This document shows, in pieces, positions 12,201-22,556 of a DNA stretch of 64,000 nucleotides (position 1 is its first letter; every line of letters starts with the position of its first letter). The stretch is taken from NCBI GenBank assembly GCA_037576195.1, contig CM075102.1, positions 38,684,745 through 38,748,744 on the forward strand. Reading direction: 5' to 3'. This DNA comes from Phytoseiulus persimilis. Taxonomy: Eukaryota > Arthropoda > Arachnida > Mesostigmata > Phytoseiidae. The notes beneath the pieces were generated by a model. The model was given only the letters and a program-made list of their open reading frames with translations, did not search any database and had not been told where the DNA came from. Made by a program: the position numbers and the translations under genes.

Positions 12201-13614
12201 GGCCTTCCTGTGATTGATTTACGGAGACACCAGAGCTCACTCGTGCGGAATCATACATATCCATTGTCACGACTCAATTTGTATTCAGGTCATCGGTTAT
12301 TGCTCGCAACTTACCGATCAGGTCGAGAGTGGTATTCGACGAATTCAACACAACGGAGAAACAGAGTTCGTCTCGGATATGTCCATTCCTCGCGGATCGT
12401 CGTTGACGACAGTTATCCTCCACTTTGTGAAACACATCAGTTGAGAAACCTCGTCTAACTTCCCCTATGTCACGTACCTCATCTGGAATCGTTCTTTAGG
12501 TTATTGGGCGAGGAATTTCGGAGAAAAAAAAAGTTTCGCTCCTCGAGACTCGATCTCTATTCCATTCAATTCTATCTTAGCTTGAAGGAACGAACTTCAA
12601 GGGATGGAACGCCTGTGAAATTCACCGAGCGGTCCTCGTGTCCGCTCCTGATTATCGAAGTGCATCAGATCCCGGCGACTTGGCACGGTTCACAGATTCG
12701 TATTTCGTTTTCCACGAGGGAAGTCAGTTCAGGTCACAGAGTCTGCGAAATCGGCCTCTATTTGAGCTCTGGTGGTCTGACGCAAAACTTGCTTATCCCG
12801 AATTCGGGATTCACGTCGACGGAATTCTTCTTCCCCTGCCCTGACCCAGATCGCCGACATCAGAGACGACCCTGACTCAGCTCTGTAACTCGACCTGATC
12901 CCGCAAGCGGCCTCAAGTCTTGGAGAGGCTATTTTCGTCACGGTTCCGGAGTGGTGCTGAGCACTGTCGAAAAACTTCAAACTAATGCGGAGCGATATCG
13001 ACCGGAAGCTTCTTGGCTCCTGTCGGACCGCGCAGAGCCCCTCGGTCGTCCACACAGCGTGGCTTGGGTAAATTTCTTCCGATTCTGTTCGGACAGAGCT
13101 TTTTTTTCGAATCCTCACTCGGACAACGAATCCTTCTCTGAGCTAACCCTCTTATCCTGGCTCGATTGGTTAGCGACTGCTGGACATGATTGTCGAGGCC
13201 TTGTCGGAGATCTGAGCTCGCTCGAGTCATTTCGAACATCGGAACATTTTCGGGGAACGATCAGATGCCTCACGCGGCCCACGGGGCATACAACAAACGA
13301 TAAGAATCCTCGAGAGGATGTCTCCACCCTGGCAATGGTTTCCTGTGCAACCCTTGCAATGATGCGATATCGAGACGATTTCGCGTCAGCCCGAATCCGT
13401 TGGTTCAGGCAAAGCTACCTGACGAAGTTAGATGGATTCAGTCGAACGAACTTTCTGACTAACAACTCAGTTTATAGAGCATGACAGCCCGCGGCAGTGT
13501 CCCATCACCAGCTCTCGGAGCTTCTCTGAGGAAAGCACCTTTCGAATAATCAAAGATGGTTCGAGAGACTCCCCGATGAGCCACCCCGGGATGTCACTCA
13601 GAACCACAGCTCAC
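9217..13614. other. Probable long 5' introns of the PLC gene
   Basis: No exon here is secure. A short minus-strand stretch ending at a GTGAGT donor at 9823 encodes a beta-strand-like VIDSGIKGGLKVKYNL and could be a PH-domain exon, but its acceptor is poor. A minus-strand frame at about 10520-10756 begins with ATG, is rich in Asn and Glu and ends in CEECGSSFVIIQ; it could be an alternative first exon. A hAT-like terminus lies at 9367. The rest shows nothing. Confidence 0.35.
9367..9416. repeat. hAT-like terminus remnant
   Basis: CAGTGGTTGGCGAACTTTT at 9367 resembles the ends of hAT elements. It is preceded by the 8-mer GTCTAGAC (9359-9366), and GTCTAGGG follows about 44 bp later at 9411. The TCTAGA core matches the target duplication of the element at 1166-1530. 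No second terminal inverted repeat is visible, so this is at best a deletion remnant. Confidence 0.3.
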
Positions 13615-13965
13615 GATCACAACAAGCGATTTGATAAGTTGTCGCTTCTGAGCCACCAGGATTAGCAGTTCCCAAACTGAAAACTGGCACGAAGACCACG
13701 ATCCATTCCGGCCGATTCGGTTGGGGCGATTCTCCTTCCATCTGTCTCCGTTCGAGATGCACGCAAGATGTTTTCAGCATACAAATACGACCATTAAGTT
13801 TCCCATACCTGTGTCGTCCGAGGAATGGTCCACGTCCTCCACGCATATGTCAATGCTATCTGTTTTCGTGGTCGACGCGTCCTCAACCTCACTGAACTGT
13901 TTTCGCCGTTTACGGCTGCTCCGGAGCATAGCAACGAGTAAGTTTCCGAAAACGCTGAACTTCAT
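13615..13965 (-). CDS. Two candidate exons, possibly PLC PH-domain exons
   Basis: Exon 13809-13965 (or part of it) encodes a basic segment SSRKRRKQF followed by KTDSIDICVEDVDHSSDDT and ends at a GTATGG donor in phase 1. Exon 13615-13676 starts after TTTTCAG in the matching phase and encodes WELLILVAQKRQLIKSLVVI, before a GTGAGC donor. The order IDI-x-x-V followed by two hydrophobic strands resembles the middle of a PLC PH domain, and the position between the PH exon at 15.7 kb and the core at 9.2 kb fits. However, the last donor is phase 0 and the next core exon needs phase 1, so either an exon is missing or this is a different small gene. Confidence 0.35.
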
Positions 13966-15657
13966 GACAGCACTGCTCCCGCTTCGTCTCCCCTCCGGAA
14001 TGAGGCTAGCTATTCAACAGACGCGATGAAGGTGCTTGACTCCTCGCCTGAGTCGATCAAATGAAGCGCGAAATCAGCATTTGGTCAATCACGAATTCGG
14101 CGGTCAGATTGTTTGACGAGCGACGCGGAACGACGTTTCTACATCACAAGCACTGAAGTCAAAGCCGAAGCGTAATGAAGCTTCCCGGGTTCGATCCATA
14201 AGCGGAGAGACTTCACTAACTTGAGAGAAAGGGCCGTCTTCGAAAGCGCTCGTTGTCTGTCAGTCCGGTCGTGGGCCCGCTCTCAAACTCGCGAGCGAGT
14301 CAGACCTCTCGCCAGGTTGTGTTTGATGTCTGACGAGTCCCGAAATCTCGTGCTTGCTCCGTTGTATGCGAGACATCGCGTGAGGTAGGGTTTCACTGGA
14401 GCTCTCGATTCAGCGGACTTAACTCTCATTAATGGTACATGGGTGCCGTAAATCCTATATCACCCGATGCGGAGTCGCTGTTCCGCGCGGAACCGAACTC
14501 GAGCGGTTCGCTTCAGGCCCGAACGTGCGAAAGATTCATTCAAACAATCAATGCCGGTTCTGGCTGCGGCTGTTATTATCGAAATTCTTGACTCGGCACC
14601 TCGTTGGTTGACGTTCCGCGGCCGACTGGGACGCCAGGGGACCGCAAGGAGGGTTTTCTTCCAGGAGCCAGTGATATCAGCTCAAACACCTCAAGGCAGG
14701 TGAGCCTCTGATGGTTACCCGCTATACCAGCTACCCGAGAGAATGCTGTTATGCTGGACTCGATTCAATGACCGAGGTCCAGGCTTCGCGAGCTGAGGCA
14801 AAGGGACAAGTTCAAGTCTAGGAAGTCGTAATCACCGACATTATTTCGGCGAACAGAAAAGTAGAGTCGAGTGTTGTGCACCCGCACTTTTCAATCAGGC
14901 TCGCTGTTTTTCATCTCCGAAGAAATCGTGAGGAAGAGTTCCCGATGGAGTGGAGAGACACGAAATTCATCTCAGCAATTCGGTCCTGGGCGATTTATTT
15001 GATCTTCAACTGTTTGAAGATTGCTCCCTATCGCGTGTGTTTTGTATCTTCCCATTACGTGGAGGTTCATAGACTCTCTCCGACATACTTGGACGAGCCA
15101 GACTTCCGTAAGGCTCGGAGCAGTCGGAATTCGACCTTCCCAGCAATGCCCAGGAAGGAAGGAGAGCTCTCCTAATCGGATATCCTCGAAATATCGAATC
15201 CTTGTGATCGAAGTCGAAAACAACTTCTTAAATCAGGCTTCTAATGGGTGCATTCAATTCTACTGCTCAATTCGACGTATTCTGTTGGAAATCAGGCTGC
15301 TCCCGGGTCATGATAAGGCTCGAATGCTCCGTCAATAAAAATCATGTCGAATTGACTTGTCGACCGCTCAGGTTAATCAAAAGGTCCAAGCGTCGCATTT
15401 CTCTCTTCCCCGAGAGCTCTTTCTCGATCGATATGAACAGCGTCAGCTCGGGCGCAGGTCATTTGGGCATCGAGCACTCCGATCTGGGACGCGTATGGTA
15501 CGGGCAGGGAATCTAGTCAATTCCAGAATTCGAAATTAAAATCTTGGGAAACCGGGAAAATCGTCACTTCCTCCGCGATTGTGAATCGATGAAGCCTCGG
15601 TTCGCGAACAACGTTCCTTGAACTCACAATGGGGTGCGCCGGCTTGGCAGAAGAGAC
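13966..15657. other. Intronic or intergenic, nothing supported
   Basis: Scattered short frames on both strands without splice partners. A GGTTCGATCC motif at about 14189 resembles a tRNA B box, but no acceptor stem or A box accompanies it. Confidence 0.3.
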
Positions 15658-15801
15658 CTTTGCGCGACGGGTAGTATGCAAGATGTTCGTGCGCGGGGTC
15701 GAGGAAAAAACGACGAGACACGGTTCTCGTTGATGAGATGACTTTCTGGAGTACTGTGCCTTTCTCAAGTGCGCTGAGTAGCTTCTCGAACTCCACTGAC
15801 T
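15658..15801 (-). CDS. PLC N-terminal PH-domain exon
   Basis: After a TCTCTTCCAG acceptor, the exon encodes FEKLLSALEKGTVLQKV and SRRFFLDPAHEHLAYYPSRK and ends in phase 1 at a GTCTCT donor. The pattern L-x-x-GT-x-L-x-KV followed by RRFFLD...L-x-Y-x-PS-x-K is the first half of the PH domain of delta/eta-class phospholipases C. It lies on the same strand as, and upstream of, the PLC core exons at 5451-9216, so I read it as part of the same gene with more than 5 kb of intervening intron. A second, separate PLC gene fragment is the alternative. The exons joining it to the core are not securely found, and neither is the start codon. Confidence 0.65.
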
Positions 15802-16502
15802 CTGGAAGAGAGAATAGGCGGTGTGATCGGTCGCATTGGGTGACCTGAGGAGCGCCCTGCTATGAGGACTTGTCGACTGCGACACGAATATGTTAGGAGC
15901 TTGGACGTCTACGGCTGGAACCCATTGAAGGGCTCCATACGTTTCTTTGGTAAAGAATCCGACTGACGACTGATACCCAGATCTTGACAGCGCACGGTGG
16001 TGGGCAGCCGATATTTGGTTGTTTCATGAATCGGTTGGATTCCGACGAGCATTTCCATTTCCGTGAATTACTGGATTCACATCACATTCTGAACGTCATT
16101 GATGTAAGAGAAGTGATTTTCGTGGAGACGATGTCGGTGAAGAAAGCCGGAAAGGAAGAGATGCGGACGTAACGGCGACGCAAGGTCACAGCATACAGCG
16201 TCTTCGCGATACATTGGAAACAAGTCCATGTTCTATGGTGACTAAACTGATTCAATATCTCCGTTCTCTGTTCGAGCACGACAGCCGACAAATAACCATC
16301 GCCGACTCAACGCTCCAGAGAGGATGATATCCGTCTGTCGAGTCAGAGCGACAAGCCTCCACACCGCTACATGGAGCTAGAGAATCGCTGTGTTTGAAGC
16401 AAATCTCTCGATTGGTGAAATCTGACCTGGATTCTGGACAACGGCATCCTGATCTCCGAGTCGGAGAAGGAAATCCATCGAAAATCCTCAATTGATTCCG
16501 GA

Positions 16503-17166
16503 TCACGGCTGCTCAGCGAAGCAGGCCGACCGATGAGCCGCCATGAACAAAAGCCTATTGACCCAACTCGCTGGATCTTTGTCTCGCTCGGCTCGGATGA
16601 GCGTGAGGGTGGAATGCTCCGATTCTACAGAACTGAAAATCTGATCCACCAGATGCTTCAGCTCCGGAGAAATTGTCTGAAGCTTCAACGCGAGCAACGT
16701 CTGAGTGCCGGAAAGAGGGAAATCGGGCGAGGATATCACGTTTTCGCTTTCGTTTTCTTTACTGTTTAAGTGGAAGTGAGGGCACGTTTCTGGGTGATGC
16801 CATCACGCTCCCTGTGATGGTAGGAGTTCTCAGCAGTGCATTCATGGCTGGCGCCACGCACAGCTTCTCCAGAAAGTGGGAAGAACCAGTGCCCGATTGC
16901 GCTCCGTGACGGAGCAACGACAGCCCGTTCCACGCGGTTCCCGAGCCGCTGATTAGCTGCGAGATGTCTGCCCGCTCAAAAAGTTCAAACGGGTAGCAGT
17001 GAACCCTGTTCCCAGGCGGCAACCTCGCATGCAGTTCATCATTGGAGAGGAAGTTATTCTTACCGTGCTCATCTCCATCGGGCAAACGATGTTCTTGTCG
17101 GAGCAGCAGTACATTCGTCGAGGGCGCTCTGGTTCGCGGGCTCTCTTTCATGATTATTTGAGTCAC
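16503..17166 (-). CDS. Candidate upstream exons, function unknown
   Basis: Two minus-strand stretches stay open with plausible protein composition. The first covers roughly 16503-16790 and includes LALKLQTISPELKHLVDQIF and DKDPASWVNRLLFMAAHRS. The second, 17077-17166, ends at a good GTAAGA donor after RQEHRLPDGDEH. They lie just upstream of the PLC PH exon on the same strand and may be its 5' exons or a separate gene. I recognise no domain, and the splice joints are not settled. Confidence 0.3.
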
Positions 17167-17906
17167 TCGTTCACGTTGACGCGTCGATCCTGCTTTGGAT
17201 ATTCTCTACTTTCAACCTGTATTGTTCCGCGATGAGGTACCGAGTCACATTCAAACCATGACACGCAGCAGTGAGATGGACCTGAATGTCACACAGGGTG
17301 GGGAGCTTGTAACCCGAAACTGTCAATGCCGTCAACGTTTTCCTTCTGGTGCAGAGACTTTCGTCTAGAAAACCGAGACGATTAGAGGAGTGGAGACCAT
17401 TCTATTGGACTCTTTCGGAAACAGGTGGCTGTCGCGGCACAAAACACAATGGGGACCTAAAGTTTACAAGCAACATCAACGCAGAATATCATGCCCTGGG
17501 AACGGTTCAGTTGCCATGCCACAGATGAGCGAGTTTCATGACAGTTTTCGAGCAGACGTTGATGTTGGTATGTTATCGTGTTCCTCTTGCCCTGCGAGAA
17601 TAGGTTTCCCAGCCGAGCCCGGCGGCATGCTCACCTCCCGAGAAAGTGGCTCTTTAGAGAGCGCCAGGTTCAGTTGATTGCTGGATTCACAGGAATCGTC
17701 ATTATTGAACATGATCCATCAAGCCTCCCGAGCTGAAGATTGAAAGTCCGGCATAGGCTGCCGATGCCGAGCGAACGAGGTGGGAATCAAGTGACCAACG
17801 GAGTTTCCAGGGAGACATTTTCCGATCCTCTTCTCCTGAATGATATTGATGAGATTCACGCTTGATGGAACACGCGTACAAAGCTCAATAACGAGAAATT
17901 TCGACT

Positions 17907-18839
17907 TTATTGGTAGGGAACACGATACTTGTACAGAATCGACAAAATCTTCCTTACCGGCTCGCTTCTAGTGAGCTTCAGAAATAACAATACTGATATG
18001 TACAGGAGAGCGACGAGGAAGAACTTATTGGTTCTTACGTGAGACCAGCATCGCGCGATGTTTCGACCGGTCAAGATGCTCTTCGGCGCTCTCGTCGAGT
18101 AGAAAATCAGGGACTTTATCTTGACCGCCAGATTATTTTTAACCAGAATATACTTCTCTGGAATCATGTTTCTCTTCCTTCCTTCATATTCAGTGCTGAG
18201 AACGTCCGGGTGGTCGGCAACATATTCGCAAACTGCGATGCACCTCAGGTGAGTTCCGAGCGACGATTTATTCCAAATCGCAGCTGAATTCGTGAAGTTC
18301 TGTGCCACGTGCCGTTCGGTTGTTAGATAAATTCCTTTACCAAATACTCCAACTTTGTTCATGTGCGCAAGAAGTCCGCAATTCATTATTGAAAACACAC
18401 TTTCCAGTTTTGTGCCGTGGAAAGCTGTAAGCACCGGTGAGTTCGGGCACTGCTTTGCTTCTTCGAACTGCCGTCGCTGCTGCGCGGAAGGCTCAACATC
18501 AAATAAGTAGTCGGCTCCGGGGTACTTCAGACCGGAACGAAGTTTGAAGGGTTGGCAACAAAGACACCAGTGGAGTAAAGAGAGCGCATCTGGATCCAAA
18601 ACACTGTTTTCTGAGAGCGTTGACAGCTTAGGTATGCCAGTGAAAGCCATACGGATAGCGGCGATGTCTTTTTCTCCGTTTGTCACGAACATTGATGGGA
18701 AAGGCCGAAGTGAAGAGTCGTAACGGAAATTCAGGGCAGCTCCAGAAATCAGAGCTATCATGCATTCACTGGCTGTGATGTCTTCACGGAGAGCAACAAG
18801 GATCTCCGCCAGCATCGTCGAGGATGACATGAGCTGCAT
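17907..18839 (-). CDS. PARP16: PARP16-like tail-anchored mono-ADP-ribosyltransferase
   Basis: Transfers ADP-ribose from NAD+ to target proteins on the cytosolic face of the ER and nuclear envelope; the family is linked to the unfolded-protein response. The frame is a single 310-residue exon with an ATG at 18839 and a stop at 17907, close to the usual length of about 320. An N-terminal helical region precedes the catalytic fold. The H-Y-Y triad typical of PARP16 is present: His141 in FHGTKLES, Tyr171 in GKGIYLTT and Tyr230 in EKYILVKNN. A single hydrophobic segment near residues 272-288 (FFLVALLYISVLLFLKL) followed by a short basic tail gives the expected C-terminal ER anchor. It stands head to head with RanGAP1. 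No intron is visible, unlike most neighbours. Confidence 0.93.
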   Translation of the reverse strand: MQLMSSSTMLAEILVALREDITASECMIALISGAALNFRYDSSLRPFPSMFVTNGEKDIAAIRMAFTGIPKLSTLSENSVLDPDALSLLHWCLCCQPFKLRSGLKYPGADYLFDVEPSAQQRRQFEEAKQCPNSPVLTAFHGTKLESVFSIMNCGLLAHMNKVGVFGKGIYLTTERHVAQNFTNSAAIWNKSSLGTHLRCIAVCEYVADHPDVLSTEYEGRKRNMIPEKYILVKNNLAVKIKSLIFYSTRAPKSILTGRNIARCWSHVRTNKFFLVALLYISVLLFLKLTRSEPVRKILSILYKYRVPYQ

Positions 18840-19563
18840 GATATGAGGGAATATCGCAGGCCGAACAGTTCCGAATTCCCGAAATACCGATCAGAGGAGC
18901 CAGAGGGTTTTGTCGCAGGCGGTTCACACAACTTTCTTGAGACTACGGCTCGATCGGTGACGAAGTCGCGCCAAGGGAGGCAGGATCGTTGCCGGCTCAT
19001 GTGTTTGATTCTAAATTAGGTCGAATCGCACAATTGCATGATGAAATCGCTTTTCCCAAAATCCACCAAACGGTCGACGAGGACCATTCTGGGAACTTCT
19101 ATCGATGACTGCGGAATTCCCGGTGCAACATTACTCATGAAAACTATCCGGAAACTTCACAATATTATGGTTCGCTACGCTCACAGCGCCCTCTACGATC
19201 ACTCGCCTCCTCACGAGCACGCCAACTTTCCTGTTCTGAACCCCGCGGAAATCTTCCTTAATGCATCCCAGAATATGAGGAACATCCTGGGCCTCTCCCA
19301 CGAGAGGAATGAAATCCCAGCAGAGCTCACAGGTTCTTATCCGCGTCTTTAGCTCCTCTGACGGAACGGAATCGTCTGCTACGCTTCAAAATATTTACCT
19401 CTGCGGAAACGTTTTGATTGTCCGGTGCAATCTCAACGACTTTCTGAAAGGGTTCGATTCTGTTGTGCTGTCCGCCTGTTTTTTCAATACAGTCGTCGTC
19501 ACATCGCTATTGGTGGGAGAATTCCCCGACTCCATCCTTCCAGTGCCGTGCCAGTTCGGAACT
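18840..19563. promoter_or_regulatory. Shared divergent promoter region of PARP16 and RanGAP1
   Basis: The two genes start back to back, about 720 bp apart if RanGAP1 begins at 19564. No TATA box stands out, which is usual for housekeeping divergent promoters. An ATG at 19309 is in frame with RanGAP1 through 85 further codons with no stop, but those codons show no homology to RanGAP N-termini. A separate plus-strand frame at 19038-19352 is also open and unassigned. Confidence 0.4.
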
Positions 19564-21144
19564 ATGGCCATTGTCGATGACTTGGCGGAACAGTTGGGAG
19601 CCCAATACCTGGCCGAGAATGTACTTGTGGATTACAAAGGCGCCGGCAAGAAGTTAGACAAACACGAAGATGTCGAGGCAATATGCCAGGAGCTAGAAGC
19701 CAAATCGGACGTTACGATCTTCCGCCTGCAGGGGAACACTCTCGGCTCGGATGCAGCGAAATTCCTGAGCGACTCGCTGTCAAAATGTCCAAATCTCGAG
19801 CGACTACAATGTGAGGACATATTTACGGGGCGAATGAAAACGGACATCCCCGTTTCTTTGAAGCACCTATCAAGAGGACTCATGACGTCCGGATGTCGTC
19901 TCGTCGAGCTCGACTTCTCCGGCAACGCCTTCGGGGAGCTCGCAATCAACGCAATGTACGAACTCCTCACAGCACCAACGTGCTTCTCTCTCAAAGAACT
20001 TCGGCTCCACAACACCGGACTGGGGCCCTCAGGGGGTGTCAGATTAGCCAAGGCGCTGTTGGAGTGCCTCGAAAAATCCGAAGGAGAGTTCAGACTTGAA
20101 GTATTCGTTTGCGGTCGTTCGAGACTCGAGAACGAAGGTGCCATAGCCCTGGCAAAGTTTTTCGCCAAATCACCGGACCTCAAAGAGCTCGTGATACCGC
20201 AGGACGGAATTTTCAAAGAGGGGATCACTGAAATCGGGGAAGCCCTCACGAACTGTCCCGAAATACAAATACTCAACGTTAACGATAACATTTTGACTGC
20301 TCAGGGAGCAGAAAGTTTCCGAACCTCGCTAGCTAAACTGACGTCTCTCCAGGTCTTGAACATCGGGGACTGCGTCCTGAAGTCTGAAGGTGCCGAACAC
20401 ATAGCTGAAGCAATACGAGACCTCATGGAACTGCGCGAATTACATCTCGATCACAACGAGATCGGAATCGAAGCTGGCTTGAACATCGTCGACTCGATCG
20501 CCGATAAACCCCACCTCAGTATCCTGGAGCTGGATGGGAACTGTTTTGGCAAGACGGGTATTGCCCTCATTGAAGAGAGGATGGAGGAACTAGGTCGCAT
20601 CGATGCGCTTTGCGCGTTCAGTGAAGACGAGGCTGACGGAGATGGAGAAGACGATGAAGATGACGAAAACGAAGACTTCACTTTCGAAGACTTCGCAGTG
20701 AATCCGACTTTGGAATCGCTTCTCCAACTCCAAAGCCCTCGCGAACAGTCTCAGGCCTATCTGAATAATTTCCAGTGTTTAGATCACGCCGGGCTTCTCA
20801 GAATGCTTGTCAAAATCGGATCTGCCTGTGACGCGTCGGACGAAGCGGTCGAAAAAGCGACCGAGTGTTGTGCACCGGTTGTTGAGCAGATCGCACAGTT
20901 GAAATACGACCCTAGCACACTCGTGAATCTGTTCGCCATTCATTTCGGCTTCGTTAAAGATGAGACGAAAACTGTGAAAACTCTGAAGGATGTCACGGGA
21001 CTCTTATTGGTGACCGCCCGATTTCTGAATCTTCTACCTGTAGAAGTATCCTCCGCTCTGAAAACCTTCGTGCTGAACATGGGTGCCAGCAAGTGTTCGA
21101 AAACTCATCTCAATAAAGTGGTTTCAGTGTATGAGAGCTTCTGA
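19564..21144 (+). CDS. RANGAP1: Ran GTPase-activating protein 1
   Basis: Stimulates GTP hydrolysis by Ran on the cytoplasmic side of nuclear pores, which gives nucleocytoplasmic transport its direction. From the chosen ATG the product is 526 residues. It has an N-terminal leucine-rich-repeat horseshoe (about 30-350), with the catalytic-arginine motif DIFTGRMKTDIP (Arg90), LVELDFSGNAFG, VFVCGRSRLENEG and ILNVNDN. A short acidic stretch follows (about 352-373, DEADGDGEDDEDDENED), then an animal-type C-terminal domain. The SUMO-acceptor consensus is kept as FVKDET (Lys465), matching the site that anchors vertebrate RanGAP1 to RanBP2. This start aligns with the usual N-terminus; an in-frame ATG at 19309 would add 85 unrelated residues. 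It is a single exon. Confidence 0.96.
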   Translation: MAIVDDLAEQLGAQYLAENVLVDYKGAGKKLDKHEDVEAICQELEAKSDVTIFRLQGNTLGSDAAKFLSDSLSKCPNLERLQCEDIFTGRMKTDIPVSLKHLSRGLMTSGCRLVELDFSGNAFGELAINAMYELLTAPTCFSLKELRLHNTGLGPSGGVRLAKALLECLEKSEGEFRLEVFVCGRSRLENEGAIALAKFFAKSPDLKELVIPQDGIFKEGITEIGEALTNCPEIQILNVNDNILTAQGAESFRTSLAKLTSLQVLNIGDCVLKSEGAEHIAEAIRDLMELRELHLDHNEIGIEAGLNIVDSIADKPHLSILELDGNCFGKTGIALIEERMEELGRIDALCAFSEDEADGDGEDDEDDENEDFTFEDFAVNPTLESLLQLQSPREQSQAYLNNFQCLDHAGLLRMLVKIGSACDASDEAVEKATECCAPVVEQIAQLKYDPSTLVNLFAIHFGFVKDETKTVKTLKDVTGLLLVTARFLNLLPVEVSSALKTFVLNMGASKCSKTHLNKVVSVYESF

Positions 21145-21470
21145 AGGAATCTGATCGCACTGAAATCTTGAACGAGCCGGGTGGACTGAGGTCTAAAAAC
21201 ATCATGTTGTACAATGACTTCAATTTTATTCCGCTGGAAGGAATTCCCGGGAGCACGAATCGTGTTTCAAGGGCTCCGTCGATGGGTGGTCTGATTGCAG
21301 CTCCTGAGAGGAGCTACTTCTGTAGAAAGTTCTGTCTGCTGGAGTCTTCCCAAAGTGAATAATATTTTTCACCTAGGATTGTATTTTGCTCAAGCATCAT
21401 ATTAAACTGTGTATTGCAGGCCGTCGTGTCTTAATTTTGCGAAGGATCAAATGCAGAGTATCCTGATGTG

Positions 21471-21476
21471 AATAAA
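21471..21476 (+). terminator. Candidate poly(A) signal for RanGAP1
   Basis: AATAAA about 330 bp after the RanGAP1 stop codon, on the coding strand. Confidence 0.5.
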
Positions 21477-22556
21477 ACCCAAAGATGCGACAGTATTGGT
21501 TTATAGCGCCTTATTTCCTCTTGAGACTCGTCGTCGAATACGCATAATCATATTGAGGATATCTTGATAGCACCACACGAGGGGTAGACCGTTGTCGGAG
21601 CTGAGGTTTGAGGACCGGAACTATGCAGGCAGCTGCTCCCAATACAACGTGTAACATCAGCGCCGTTGCTCGGAAATAATGATACGAATGTTCTGAGAAT
21701 AATGCTCGAACATGCTCCTAGGCTTATTCAACGCAGACAGACCGGCCATCCGATTTACCTATTCGGGACCCGGGGAAACGGTTCTCGCATTTCAACGTCT
21801 CACATCGTAAACTGAACAGTGTGATGGATCGGAATTCGACTGCGCAGCTCGAAATCTGTTGTCACATCTGTTTGTACTACGAGAAAACGTGATCTCGGGT
21901 CCGCGATCTGTTATGCGATGATGCACCTCCGATCGGCCGCCCATCCTTAGGTCTCCACTCAAAGACTTATACTCGAATTTCTCTCCCTACAACCGCATAG
22001 TGCTCCGTCTGTCGATCTAATACTTCCTCCAATTGACTTTCAGCTGTACTGTTGACAAATTCTGCCTTATATTGCCGACACTTCAGGACTGTTGGGAGCT
22101 TTACTTTGGGACTGTATAAAGTCATATCAGGATGATCAGCACCCTTCAACACGAAACGCAACAAAAACTCGGCTGTAGCGTGTAGTGAACCTCCTCTTTT
22201 GCATGCGACATGAGCTCGGACGGGCTCGATTCTAAAAATACGGCTGTTATCGATTGGGACTTCAACTCCTACAACGCGCGTCCGCGCGTACTCGAGATCC
22301 TGTCTGATTTTGATTCTGCCATCAAACGAATTTCGTAGCAAAAACATCTGAATGCCAATGAGAATAGGAACCCTGATGGCCATCATTATGAATAGGCGAT
22401 GAAATGTCGTAAAAGATGTTGGCTGAGGCTATGGTGAAGCTCCGGCTTATTCCGTTAATCAAGTTCCGACATGCTTGGAAATGGAACGGTTATGCGAACA
22501 GCTCGTGACGTTATCATTTTATTGTTCAGATTCTTGATCTCATCCCGACTCGAAGC
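21477..22556. other. Intergenic, one weak frame
   Basis: A minus-strand frame at about 21967-22386 is open for 139 codons (including EVPIDNSRIFRIEPVRAHV and LRFVLKGADHPDMTLYSPKV) and may be a diverged exon, but no splice partner or family is recognised. Nothing else is supported. Confidence 0.3.

Noticed and set aside
12951..13484. 177-codon plus-strand open frame
   Set aside because: It begins with GTG, not ATG, has no splice acceptor or domain, and the opposite strand is also partly open. It is more likely chance in PLC intronic DNA.
14185..14200. tRNA B-box-like GGTTCGATCC
   Set aside because: No A box, anticodon arm or acceptor stem could be drawn around it.
19632..20291. 219-codon minus-strand frame opposite RanGAP1
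   Set aside because: It is a shadow of the strongly supported RanGAP1 coding sequence.
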